64,000 bases of DNA from Siphonodentalium dalli (Eukaryota > Mollusca > Scaphopoda > Gadilida > Siphonodentaliidae), in assembly GCA_032622095.1 (NCBI GenBank), contig CP136062.1:145331589-145395588 (forward strand), given 5' to 3'. The notes under the pieces were generated by a model, which was not told where the DNA came from, did no database searches, and was given only the letters and a program-made list of their open reading frames with translations. The translations under genes were made by a program, and so were the position numbers. The number at the start of each line of letters is the position of its first letter. Position 1 is the stretch's first letter. Below are positions 46,876 to 57,713 of the stretch, piece by piece.

Positions 46876-46957
46876 TCAACCCTTTCAATACGGGAGCTTC
46901 CTGGTTTTTTTTGGAAAAAAACTGTGCCAATGCATTATCTTATATATATGTGAGTCG
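46876..46957 (+). mobile_element. Half copy of the palindromic MITE family
   Basis: AACCCTTT..ATACGGGAGCT, then TGTGCCAATGCATTATCTTA and a TGTGAGT word match the left half of 16759-17012. The right half is missing. Confidence 0.55.
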
Positions 46958-47041
46958 AACACAAAAAATATATTCAAAATAGAACAGTGTGTCCCAAGCG
47001 CAAAATTCAGATAAATCGGGCTATTTTCCCATAGGCAAACC

Positions 47042-47510
47042 CGCGGTGGGTAATCACGTGGTTTAGAGGCTGGTGAGTACCACGCATTCACAATGTGAAA
47101 ACGCACACAAATATAATAAATGAGGAATTGACAGAAAATATACCATTTTAACTGTTACGAGCATGTTAGTTTATTTTTAAAACATGTTGACACCTTATAC
47201 TCAGTAGTTTTATATAACATTCTGACCAAGTTTCCAGTCGGAGATTCGTGGAATACACAAGACCATACTTCTATGAGAATCCTTCGACTGACAACTTTGG
47301 TCAGAATGTTAGCGCAAACAACTGTGAGTTTGGACACAAATTAGGTATCAGCTTGTTTGAAAAATTGTATGGCATATGCTCGTAGCTGCCAAAATGCCAC
47401 GGAATATATCATTATCCCAGTTTATTGCCCTTTTCCTCGTTTTTTGTAGCGTTAGCAATCGCTTCGACCATTTTGAATGCGTGGCACTCATTAACTCGAT
47501 ACCCACCGTG
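47042..47510. mobile_element. Transib/RAG-type MITE, copy 2 (469 bp)
   Basis: The ends are CGCGGTGGGTAATCACGTGG and the inverse of CACGGTGGGTATCGAG. The flanking 5-bp duplication AAACC is exact (47037-47041, 47511-47515). The interior aligns colinearly with 39626-40105 (TGACCAAG.TTCCAG, GAATCCTTCGACTGACAA, GGCATATGCTCGTAGCTG). The right end has lost about ten bases of the TIR found in copy 1. Confidence 0.8.
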
Positions 47511-47515
47511 AAACC

Positions 47516-48379
47516 AGAGTTCCCCTGCACTGATTACGGAAATAATCTTACGTATCCAGATTTCTTACTTGTTTTGTAAACGTTCTAAGCTTAGTTAAAT
47601 AATGAAACCACCTGAAAAATCTAGTGGAACTACATTTATAATGGTGGTGTGTGGTCTGCATGTGTGGACCCGGAATGTTGTAAGCGACACGTATTGTGTT
47701 CAATAATTAAAAGAACATTTTACTCTGAATTTGTGATTAATTCTAGAGCTGTGGTCAAGCAGTAATGAGATAAACGCTCTTTATGCATACCATATCAGGA
47801 ATATGACATCAAGGGGTGCTCTTTATTGATTCATGGTGGAGATGCTAGATCAAATTATTTGATTCAGTCTGTCTGTCTGCGGGGTATGTATAGTCCGCAT
47901 GCATGTGTTTTACATGCACCACAACAAGGGCGACTTCATACAGTTTTAGGGTATGTTAACGCTAACTTGAAAAGTTGAGATAACTGTTCCAAAAAAAACA
48001 AACTATCAGCTAAACATTGCCCCAAATGTTACAGGTGTCTCAATTCAATGGGGTGAGATGGGGCAGATCCCTCCTGAACTCGTATACCATTGTGTTCCGC
48101 TGCTGTACGTCTACTATAGTTCAGGGCAGACATCAACTGATGCAACATAGAAGGTTATTTTATAAGCACTAGAATTTAGATCTTAGCAATATATAATCCT
48201 TATACGCCAATATCCAGGATTGATATTAAAACCCTGTGTCGATATTAGAATGCGATTTCAGTGTGTCATGTGACGCTGCGATACCCACAGCTATTACCGG
48301 ATCTTGACTTAATATTTCTGTTTGTAGAAGAAAAAACACTTTTGACGTTGCCTTCCATATATGTCTTGGTGTTCTTCTC
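47516..48379. other. No recognised feature
   Basis: Includes the inverse partner (47763-47830) of 40927-40998. Otherwise nothing supported. Confidence 0.4.
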
Positions 48380-49990
48380 AATTCAATTCTTTATTTTCTC
48401 CGTCCACTAATATGTGGAACTGGAGGTGGACATATATAGCATCACAATTATATAATGTCAACAAAAGTTTAAAAATAATAGAGATAAATAAAGTAGGGAA
48501 ACTCACACAAAAAAGATAACAAATTCGAGATAATAACAGAGAAATATAATTAAATTAAATACACACTTAGCTGGGAAAGCTGCGCTGGGACCATGTTTAT
48601 ATACGTACAGGAGGGCATGCATGTAGATTCAATTTAAACCAATTTAAATGGCTGCTTTGGTAACTATTTCCGATGCAAATCTGGCTAATTTCAACATGTT
48701 TGTTTTATTTCCGTCATTAAAAAGAGTTTTTAGTTTTTCATAAGTCGGATTACTTTGAAAGTATGTTTTCAGATAGGTTCTTCGGAAGGACGAAAGTTCG
48801 TTGCATATGAATAGATAATGGTATTCGTTGCCCGGTGTATCCTCACCGCAAAGATGGCAACGTGAACAAGGAACTTCTGAGTTTTTCCAACTGGAAACTT
48901 CAATAGGGAGCCGATTATTTCTAGTTCTCAATTTGATCAGGTATGAACTGAATTTTGGCGGCAGTTGTAAAAGATATTTCTCTATGCCAAAAGATATTTT
49001 AAATTTTTTATATAGACTACATTTTGAGCTCTGGGCTAAAGTTTCGTTCCATGATTGCAAGTATTGGTCCTTTAACGACTGTTCAACATATCGAGCAAGG
49101 TATTTACCATCACCAACCGACTGAGCATCCCATATATAGGTGAGACCACATTTATTGAGTATATCTTTTACTCTATTAAGCCATGGGTGTTCAATCCCAG
49201 ATCGAAGGGCATAAGAGTACAAATATTGGTATACAACACTCGACAGATTATATGAATATCGGTTGACAAGTTTCGCCCATAATCTTATCATAGACGTTTC
49301 AATATGAATATATATCGGATAGCATCCACTTTCTCCATAAACCATACAACTAGGCGTACTCGGTTTCATTTTTAAGATTATTTTCAAAAATTTTAGTTGC
49401 ACCCGTTCAAAGCAATCAGTTTTCTCAAACCCAAACACATCACACCCATATAGCATCACTGGGAGGACCATTTTATTAAAAAGGTCAATTTGGCAATCGA
49501 AAGCAAGATTATATTGTCTTATTTTCCTTATCACGCCAAACATAGACGAAATCGCTTTTTTCTCATTATTGCGTCTTGCTCTGTAGAATGAGCCAGTGTG
49601 GAAAAAAGGTATCCCAAGATATTTGTATTCGTTCACTACCTCGATGTTGGAATCGCCCAGCTTGAATTTTTGTTGTTTTATGTGTCGGTGCGAGGAAGCA
49701 AAAATTATCGCTTTCGTTTTGGCAGTGTTAACGGTTAATCTCCAGTCTTCACAGTATTCATAAAATGCATTTAAAGCTTTCTGTAGGCCATCCTTAGATT
49801 CAGCTAGCAGTACAGTATCGTCAGCATATAGAAGTACAAAAATTCTTAGATAAATCGCCACTGTGTTTTCTATGTCATTGGATATTTCTTTTAGGCCGTC
49901 AATGTCCTTACTTAAGAGGAAAGATTCAATGTCATTTAAAAATAACCTGATCTGCTTCGGGAATTGATCTTCTTGCATTGTGTTATATCT
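48380..49990 (-). mobile_element. 5'-truncated LINE with intact 3' ORF part
   Basis: The minus-strand coding part (listed separately) is followed by a 3' UTR of about 250 bp that ends AATAAAGAATTGAATTGA at 48378-48396. The element starts inside the RT, just upstream of the YADD motif. On its 5' side it abuts a broken DNA-transposon transposase, so it may have inserted into that element. No target duplication was identified. Confidence 0.8.
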
Positions 49991-49999
49991 GTCGCCCAC
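48644..49999 (-). CDS. Partial LINE reverse transcriptase (C-terminal half)
   Basis: 451 codons without a break. LFLNDIESFLL (about residues 19-29) corresponds to the region between RT motifs B and C. FVLLYADDTVLL (about 55-66, YADD codons at 49818-49829) is motif C with both catalytic aspartates. NTAKTKAIIF and YKYLGI are thumb-side motifs. The C-terminus has CSRCHLCGEDTPGNEYHYLF and IC, a cysteine/histidine knuckle typical of non-LTR ORF2 ends. The endonuclease and fingers are missing, and the ATG at the upstream end lies in or near flanking sequence, so it is not a native start. The unbroken frame suggests a fairly recent insertion. Confidence 0.85.
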   Translation of the reverse strand: MGDRYNTMQEDQFPKQIRLFLNDIESFLLSKDIDGLKEISNDIENTVAIYLRIFVLLYADDTVLLAESKDGLQKALNAFYEYCEDWRLTVNTAKTKAIIFASSHRHIKQQKFKLGDSNIEVVNEYKYLGIPFFHTGSFYRARRNNEKKAISSMFGVIRKIRQYNLAFDCQIDLFNKMVLPVMLYGCDVFGFEKTDCFERVQLKFLKIILKMKPSTPSCMVYGESGCYPIYIHIETSMIRLWAKLVNRYSYNLSSVVYQYLYSYALRSGIEHPWLNRVKDILNKCGLTYIWDAQSVGDGKYLARYVEQSLKDQYLQSWNETLAQSSKCSLYKKFKISFGIEKYLLQLPPKFSSYLIKLRTRNNRLPIEVSSWKNSEVPCSRCHLCGEDTPGNEYHYLFICNELSSFRRTYLKTYFQSNPTYEKLKTLFNDGNKTNMLKLARFASEIVTKAAI

Positions 50000-50560
50000 T
50001 GTTCATCAATAGCCTCTTCATATGCCCGAAAAAGAAAACAAAATGGTACGTCCAGGCATTGGCCAATTTGGCCGGAGAACATGTGTTGAGTTTGGAAGGA
50101 GATGAGTCCATTATTCTCGGCACCCGTGTCACCCCTTTATTGCAAATAACTGTCTTGGCACCCGGATAGTCAGGCAGGCTGCTCCACCCCATGCACCCGG
50201 ATAGTCAGGCAGGCTGCTCTCGTCATAGATCGGTATATTCTCTGGTGGAATGTCCTTGATTATTTCTTCCAGTTCTTTGAAATATTAAATGTCTCACGGC
50301 GCAAAGCAAATCTGGAGCTTTTTATATTTTGGCAGCACATCCTTGTATAAAGAGCATGGCTTCTTTTGAGAAACGAGTGGCACCAGTCATCTACAGGTGT
50401 ATTGTACTTGAAGATTTTTGCCACATGAGTGAAGGTGACACTAAATAATTTCAGTTCAGTGATGTCCAGAGATTCGTCCCATTCAGCCGCCCCATTTGAT
50501 GCCGAGCAAGTACTCACTTCCTCGTTATCAGTTAAAACTCGTCTTCCACCATATTCTGAC
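49990..50560 (-). pseudogene. pogo/Tigger-like transposase fragment, frameshifted
   Basis: On the minus strand, 50517-50290 encodes WCHSFLKRSHALYTRMCCQN and IKSSRFALRRE, like the FLKRH..L..R..QNIK.SRA region of invertebrate pogo-type transposases. After a frameshift comes ELEEIIKDIPPENIPIYDES (YDES codons near 50217-50228, containing the first catalytic aspartate), then LPDYPG, KTVICNKG and RIMDSSPSK, and out of frame MFSGQIGQ. A 35-bp tandem duplication (27-bp unit at 50158 and 50193) repeats the LPDYPG part. The remaining catalytic domain is absent, apparently replaced by the LINE. Confidence 0.7.
50158..50219. repeat. 27-bp direct repeat, period 35
   Basis: GCACCCGGATAGTCAGGCAG plus GCTGCTC occurs at 50158 and 50193 with no difference. 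It lies within the transposase relic and adds about twelve codons of duplicated sequence. Confidence 0.9.
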
Positions 50561-51941
50561 CGTTAAACTCCATTCACATTCCAGATTGTATCTTTTTTTA
50601 TGCTATGCTTTGCTGCGTCAAAAAAATTCAACAGAAAAGTGTTTCTGATCTTGTCTTGTTTAACAGAAATATATTATTCTACGTCATATCATCTGTATAC
50701 GCATCCCATTTCTCACTGAATACTGGGGTACTGACAGTTAATATATTTTCAATACAAATAAAAGGTCACAGTATGCCACTTTAAGACACCTATCCATATA
50801 TAAAACAGACACTTTCCATTGTAGACCTAGAAGTGATTTAATAGTATTCCGCTCAAAACACCCAAAGAGAGATCACACTAAAACATCATTTTAATAGAAT
50901 AATTATCGCCCATTGTCAAGTAAATAGTTTCAATCGCTTTTTAAGTGTGATTTTGTGGATGTGGGTATATAGCGATAGCAATATGAGAACATACATGTCA
51001 GATATTCATTACATTCAGAAGAGTGTTCAATTGTTTTGTTTAAGTTTTCGTTGTAGAGTTATTCTTTTTTATCTGAATTTATTTTGCCTCTCCGCCTGAG
51101 TGTCTCTCGGCCATGAGATGTCAGGATATTGTGAGTAGTCCGTTAGATGTTCACCATCACCGGTTTTCAATTCATTGTATATGGTGTTGTTCGCAGTTTC
51201 CGTTCTTGAGTTATGCTTTGTTTATCTGGAACTGTTGGTTTTATACTCATATATAAGAGGCGATATATAGCAGGTGATAAAATTCAAAACGTGTTAAACT
51301 TCCTATTTTGAAAGTCGATATCTGGCCATGAACATTTCATATTAATGTGGTGATGGGTCCGTTCTATAGTTGTTTGCTGGGATATAAAACGTCAGTCTGT
51401 TCTCCTGAAAATGAGCTCATATTGAACTTATTTCAAATGCACAAATAGAACCATATTGGCATTATTTTGAATTATTTACGCCCCATGTGAACATACATTG
51501 ACGTACCAGATGTACTCTCGTTATAATGTGTTTCCATTGTGGCCCCCGCCATAAAACTGAATAACGCGTTATTTTCAGAATCAGACAAGTACAATACGGA
51601 CCTATGTTAATACGTGTGTCCACACCTTTAGTACCACGACTTGGAAACCAACCCAGACTAAGAAATTAAGCATGCGTAATCAAAATTATGATACCGTACA
51701 TATAATATTGCTTTGGCAATACAGGATGAATAACTCCATATTATTTGTTCGCTCGCGTTTGTGACAGTTGGATAAACATTATCTGCTGTCCCAGCCATTG
51801 TCTGGGGAATATATCACTCATTCTCAGCAATTGTAAATATATTGCTAACACTACTATAGTAATTACATCCTGTACCAATATAGTTTATACTAGACGTAGG
51901 ACATCCTGCGGCCGTTACTATTGCATATATGGATCATTCAT
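50561..51941. other. No recognised gene
   Basis: Contains short dispersed repeat copies (51304-51391, 51510-51567). No exon supported. Confidence 0.4.
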
Positions 51942-52342
51942 GTTACAATCAACTAATTATTTCCCATAGGCGACAGTGTTAGGGTTAAGCCATGCCCACG
52001 ATTCATTACGGTACTGAGTCAAACTTTAAATATTTTTGCGTTTATAATACCACGTCGGACATAAGTTGTCAAAAATAAATTGGCATTTCCACAACTACCA
52101 ACTACCCCCTTTTGTGCACAAAATTTCAGTATAGAAAAATACCCCCATCCCCTACCAAATTTGGCGACCAACGTAGACGCTTGACGAACAATCCAACACA
52201 AATGGCCGAGGAATTAATTGCCTATGAAATTCTCTTTTCTTTCACATTAAACAACCATTCAGCTGCCAGTATTTGTTTTATGCTGACTCGAGTTTCCCTA
52301 CACAAATGCCAAGGGGCATAATTTCAATTATTTAGTTGCTTG
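51942..52342 (+). repeat. Duplicated segment, long copy
   Basis: 51942-52035 and 52281-52342 match 55038-55132 and 55133-55195, with GTTAAGCCATGCCCACGATT, CATTACGGTACTGAG and GACTCGAGTTTCCCTACACA in common at over 90 percent identity. The middle 245 bp (52036-52280) is missing from the other copy. Short T-run homology at both edges (ATTTT / GTTTT) suggests a deletion in the short copy by end joining. Confidence 0.8.
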
Positions 52343-52417
52343 TAGCCTTTTCGCAACCACAAACGTGTGGATTTTTGCTTATACATATATCAAATTGTCA
52401 CAGAAAACATAATATTA

Positions 52418-54229
52418 ACAAGACAGTCAATGACTGTGAAGACGCTCACCAGACTGTAAAGACTGGGACTCGGAAGACCGTAAGAGTTAGTACTTGTCAA
52501 AATCACTTAAAACAAGTAGTCCGAACGAGGGAAGTAGCCTAGAGAGTCTCCGTTGAGCAATGGGGTGTCCACATTGGAATTTGGTCCTGATTCCCCACCC
52601 CACATAGTCCATAGTATGCTCCCTCCCGACAAGCAAACACACTCCCAAGTTCGTAAAATTCCTTTGCACATGTTGGAATTTTACAACTGATACCTCAAGC
52701 TTTCCCAACTGTTGCAAAGTTCCAACCTGACATGCCCCCTTTTTTAACGGTGGACCCCATTCAAACAAATTTTGATCCCAACTCTCCATAGGCCATATAC
52801 ACCAAATGCCATCTCTTGATTGGTCGAACCCATTTTAACAAATCGGTAACCCAGTCCCAAGTAACACAAGGACCCTCCATACTAGTTACTACATATAAGC
52901 TAAATAGGCCTGGTGGCTCTTGAGGAGGAGCCATTTTAAGAATTACTATGGGGGAGAGTTATGTCCCTGGTCACACCCCTATTTGACCTGGTGAGCCCAT
53001 CTGAACACATCTGAATCCCAGTCACCCATGGACTCCCCATACCAAATATATGCTGAATACGCCTGATGGTTCTTGGTAGGAAGACATTTTAAGAATTACA
53101 ATGGGTGGACAGGTTATGTCCCTGACACCGCCCTTATTTGAACCGGTGACCTAATTTTAACACAAATATGTACCCCTGTCACCCAAGGACCTTCCATACC
53201 AATTATAAGCTACCGGTAAATAGCCCTGATTATTCTTGAGAAGATGTTTTAAGAATTACTATGTATGGAAAGAGTTAGGTCCCTACCTATGCCACTTTTT
53301 GACCATGTGACCCCCATTTGAACATAACTGAATCCTAGCCACCTAGGGACCATCCACACAAAATATGACTCAATTCTTCATCTCAGGTAAGCTAAGAAAA
53401 ATGCCTACTTTCTCATCCAGTTTCCCATATGTAATTGCCGGAGAAAACAGGTACTTATTTTTACTGGCCTAACTGTCAGATTCATCATTCACACATGGCC
53501 TTGGGATTTGTTATCATAAGCCATAGGTCATTTATATACAAACTCTCCAACAGGCAGAGATTTTTAGGCTATTAATCAAAGTAGCTGTCACTCCAATCAG
53601 ATGTAGTTAACACTGCCATTTCATTTATTACTTTATAATCAATGTGACTTATATATGGTGTTAAGTAAACATTCTGTGATCTCAGGCACCTTCCTCATAT
53701 CTCATAGAGCTCTAAATATCTGCTGTTTGCATGTTCTTGATTTTAGACTGATTTAAACCAAATTTGGTTGAGTCACCCTGGTAGATGTTATACGGTAATG
53801 GTGTTATTTTTTTTTAATTTAATAGTTTAAAAACAAAATTAAATTCAGCAAGAAATTGATCAAATCCATTTTTTTAAAAGAGTTCTAACCATGGCTCTGT
53901 CCCTATTTGACCCAATGACCCATTTGAACAAATCTGAACCCCAGTCAACCAAGGACCCTCCATACCAAATATAAGCTAAATCGGCCAAATTGTTTTTGAG
54001 AAGAAGTCATTCTAAGAATTACTATGGAGGAATAGAGTTATGGCCCTACTTTCGCAACTATTTCACACAGTGACCTCATTTGAACAAATCTGAATGTGAG
54101 TCACCTAGGGAACATCCACACCAAATATGAACCCATTCGGTCTTATGGTTCCGAAGATGTTTAAAGAATTGTTGATGGACGGACGAGTGATGACTATAGA
54201 TCCACCGGATACTTCGTCTCAGGTGAGCT
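52418..54229 (+). mobile_element. 1.8-kb complex repeat, copy 1
   Basis: Colinear with 60204-62142 over its whole length. It starts ACAAGACAGTCAATGACTG (a CAGTCA/TGACTG palindrome) and ends ACTTCGTCTCAGGTGAGC. Inside, a unit of roughly 150 bp (CTATTTGACC..GTGACC, GAACAAATCTGAATCC, AGTCACC.AAGGACC.TCCAT, AATATAAGCTAAAT, TTCTTGAGAAGA, AAGAATTACTATGG) occurs about six times. A non-unit insert at about 53400-53870 contains AACCAAATTTGGTTGAGTCA and interrupts the array. No protein was recognised. The ending resembles repeats I associate with bivalve genomes, but I cannot name the family. Confidence 0.75.
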
Positions 54230-55037
54230 AATAAAAAAAACCACGCTGTCCAGACAAGAACTACATCACTTCTCCCTGTATTGGGCTGTATTTACCCCCC
54301 CCTGTTCCCGAAATTGGGCACAAAATAAAACTTCGTCGGAGCACCTATGTTCCACGTTAACCCCCAGCAGACATACCATTGGGACTATAGCCACGTTTTT
54401 CTTGCTTTATGTCTTACATGACAACGTGCTATTTGGTAACAGAAGTCGTTAGACTGTGAAGTGTACTTGACAGCAATGTTTTTAAAAACATCTATACCCA
54501 AAAAGCGCGATCTTCAAATCGAAAATCGTTTGTTTTGGTCGCGGATAACGCACAGGGACATATAATAACGCCGATTTGACAATGTAACTGGATGCCAGTA
54601 ATAATAATCTTAAAGACGCAAAAATTACATGGAAGGAAATGACAAATTTGTGACTTGAATTACCCCCCCCCCCCCTCCATTTTCGGACTCGAAACTGGGG
54701 TTCGCTGCGTCCGAAGAATTTCCCGGTCCACTCCAAATAACAAATCGAGAACAGTCGGATCACTAAAACGACGAGAGGCGGCTGAGCTCGTTTGTCCAGT
54801 TTTCGGCATTAAGGGTGCACTATCTGTCCCAAATAATTCATTTTAACAAAACACCCTTTTTAGGCCATAGCATCAGAATTTTGTAGCAAAGGGTTAATTT
54901 GCCATATTATGTTCCGCTGCGACACGCTTTGGGTCCCTAATTTTGTTCATCTTGGACTTGATTTGATTGGTGACCAAAATCTGCACCCCGTTGCCCTACA
55001 AGCCGATGATACCACAAAACACGATGTTTGCCTATAG
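54230..55037. other. No recognised gene; one C run
   Basis: A 14-base C run at about 54663-54676 is isolated, and I could not pair it with another poly-G end. Confidence 0.4.
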
Positions 55038-55195
55038 GTTACAATCAACTAATTATTTCCCATATGCGACAGTGTTATGGGTTAAGCCATGCCCACGATT
55101 CATTACGGTACTGAGCAAAACTTCAAATATTTTATGCTGACTCGAGTTTCCCTACACAAATGCCAAGGGACATAATTTCAATTATTTAATTGCTT
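55038..55195 (+). repeat. Duplicated segment, short copy
   Basis: Short counterpart of 51942-52342, about 3.1 kb downstream in the same orientation. The junction AAATATTTTATGCTGACTCG joins the two parts that are 245 bp apart in the long copy. Confidence 0.8.
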
Positions 55196-55616
55196 AAACC
55201 TTCAACATGATCAACGATGTCTCACTGTTATTTACCCGCGAGAATCGAGCCAAGTGGGATAACTCTGATTACTATATTTTGGAAGTTCGGTTATTCCCCT
55301 TATAATGAATGTATAGATAATGGGCGCTGTTGAACATGAACCAGCGGTGCTCTTGTCAGGAATTGACAAATCAACGGGGGACGTTGGGCAGATGTAGAAA
55401 ACTAAATATAAGAGCAATATCTGTTTATTTACGTTTAAAATGATAGATGGAAGTTGAAATTTTGAGCATGATTACATTGGATTGTGTATATGGAATGAGA
55501 GAAAAAATGGAATCAATACGAAAATCGTCTAGAAGAATATCGTTTTGTACATATTGCATAATCATCATTGCTTATCGAAGGCTTCGTATACATGACAACA
55601 AATAATACTGCGCCGA
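55196..55616. other. No recognised feature
   Basis: Nothing supported. Confidence 0.4.
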
Positions 55617-55719
55617 TAATACTTACATAGTGGCCATAGGGAGAATGAGGTAATACTTACATAGTGGCGATAGGGAGAATGAGGTAATACTTACATAGTG
55701 GCGACAGGGAGTATGAGGT
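55617..55719 (+). repeat. 34-bp tandem repeat, three copies
   Basis: TAATACTTACATAGTGGC begins at 55617, 55651 and 55685. The units differ at one to three positions (GGCCATAGG, GGCGATAGG, GGCGACAGG). Confidence 0.9.
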
Positions 55720-56609
55720 ATCTTATTTCCACTAAACTTTGGTCCAACTCATCAGTTGGAAACGTCATGCATGACACGTCACAAGTTAGGAAGTTTGTAC
55801 GGATGCATTTGTTCTGACCGTTTGATATTTCAATCCGGATTTTGTTGTTTGAGACAAATTTCAATTATTTTACTACTTTCTTTCAATTTTTGGACCGAAA
55901 TGGCCATCCGTTTCCAACAATAGGGGGGTTAGGTTGGAAATTGCCAACAGATATAGAAAACTTGAGTTACTATAGTTTTAAAATCGCAGCCCATGGGTCG
56001 CAGCAAATTTTATTTCCCGGACTTGGAATATTCGGTCTGGCTCAATGGGTGCAATTGGAATTCTAAGTCGGACCCCTCCCCAACTATACCTTCCAGCCAC
56101 GACCGTCCATGCTTACACGTGCATTTGACCAACTGACTACGCACGAGCTCAAACATGTGTCTCAGAAAACAAACCGGCATAGACATCTTACAAGTTATAG
56201 CACCAACACACGGTCATAAATGGCACATACATTATATTTATTGTTACATACTGAAGTTGGGCTCGACTTTTCGAAATTATATAAATTGAATAAGTATGTT
56301 CTTTATCTAGTTCCAGAATGATGTTCCTGGAGGCTGAATTTGGTGACGCTAGCCCACCGTGCGAATGCATGTCTATTGAACATATTTATCGACCTATCTT
56401 TAGCTCAGGAACTGGACCGTTATGTAACGAGACAATGTTTCAGAAGTGAAAGTTAAAAAATAAAGACAATTTAGTAACATAATTAGGTTGTATATGTATA
56501 TAATCCACAAAAGGGAGACGTGTCGACAGCACATATAACAGCAAATTGACTACCATCTAAATATAGCAGAATAGCGAGTAGGGGTGCCTCTATCGTGCCA
56601 TTTTTCCAT
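55720..56609. other. No recognised feature
   Basis: Frames such as 55842-56066 have no domain. Nothing supported. Confidence 0.4.
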
Positions 56610-57580
56610 GTATCAAATCATTCGACTACAGTAGAACAGAATTTGACTGCAGTGAAAATGAGTTTGGCAATTCAATTGTATTTCATTGTGATAAGAAGTT
56701 AAGCGTACTGCAGTGGAATATCTTTCCCTGCAGTGGGCTTCATGTCTCAGTAGAATGCCTCTACTGGGACAAAACTGGGAACCAGTTTTTGGTTCACCGA
56801 AGTTCATCTGTGTGCGGTATGGATACTCAAACTGAATCTAATAATTCCTTTCGCTAGTGGTGCAGTTAGCTCCACGACCTTGCTCGCTTATTGATATGCG
56901 CATTTTTGATGTGTTATAACCAGCTATCAACAATAGGCAGACCCACTTGCGTTGTACACAAGGGGCGATAACTCTCAATGGCGCTTCGCGTTGATGCTCG
57001 CCAGGTATAAACTACCTGAACAATATAAAACAACACAGAAGGTGAATACGAGCGAAGAGTTCTAAATATCCCACGTGTTAGCCTTTGAGTTTGTGGTGAA
57101 ACTTTCTGCCGACGAGTGACCATCTGAATATGATTATGTTTATTGTTCACCCGTGTGTTCACAAATTCACAATGAGGCGACCCCATGTCAAAATTGTCAC
57201 GATCATAGTACACTATATACAGGAAGGACGTTATTTATGTCTACGAAGTCGAGGTATTATTAAGGGCGCTGCAATACCAAATTATGTGAGTAGCTTGACC
57301 ATTTTGGCCAGAACGTTGCATTCCACTGTTGCTTGCACTGCATTACTTTCTATTACACTTTACTCAAATATAATTTAATCAAATGTGGTGCATTAACTGC
57401 AGTGAAGTCATTGCAATGTCGCGAAATAATTACGATGAAATAGTTGCTCTGCAGTCAACTCCAATCTTAATTATGTTCAATCCAATTATATTTCAGTACA
57501 ATTTGATTGCACTATTTTATATTGAATTTCAATGCAGTGGATTCAAGTGATAAATCAATTTCCCCGGCATTGCGAATCAA
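56610..57580. repeat. Two clusters of CTGCAGTG and CAATTG words
   Basis: 56625-56770 and 57310-57560 are enriched for GACTGCAGTGAAA, CCACTG, TGCAGTGG, TTCAATTG and similar self-complementary pieces. The sequence between (56780-57300) lacks them. The two clusters may be subterminal repeats of one element whose ends I could not fix. Confidence 0.45.
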
Positions 57581-57713
57581 TAACATACATTATGTTTTAA
57601 TCTCAGCCATCTTCTTATCGCATTGATTGGCATCGGATGCTGATTAAAATTGTCTATTGCACGTTTAACAAATATGATTTCGGTTCGACTACAAAATAAC
57701 CAGGCAATTCTTC

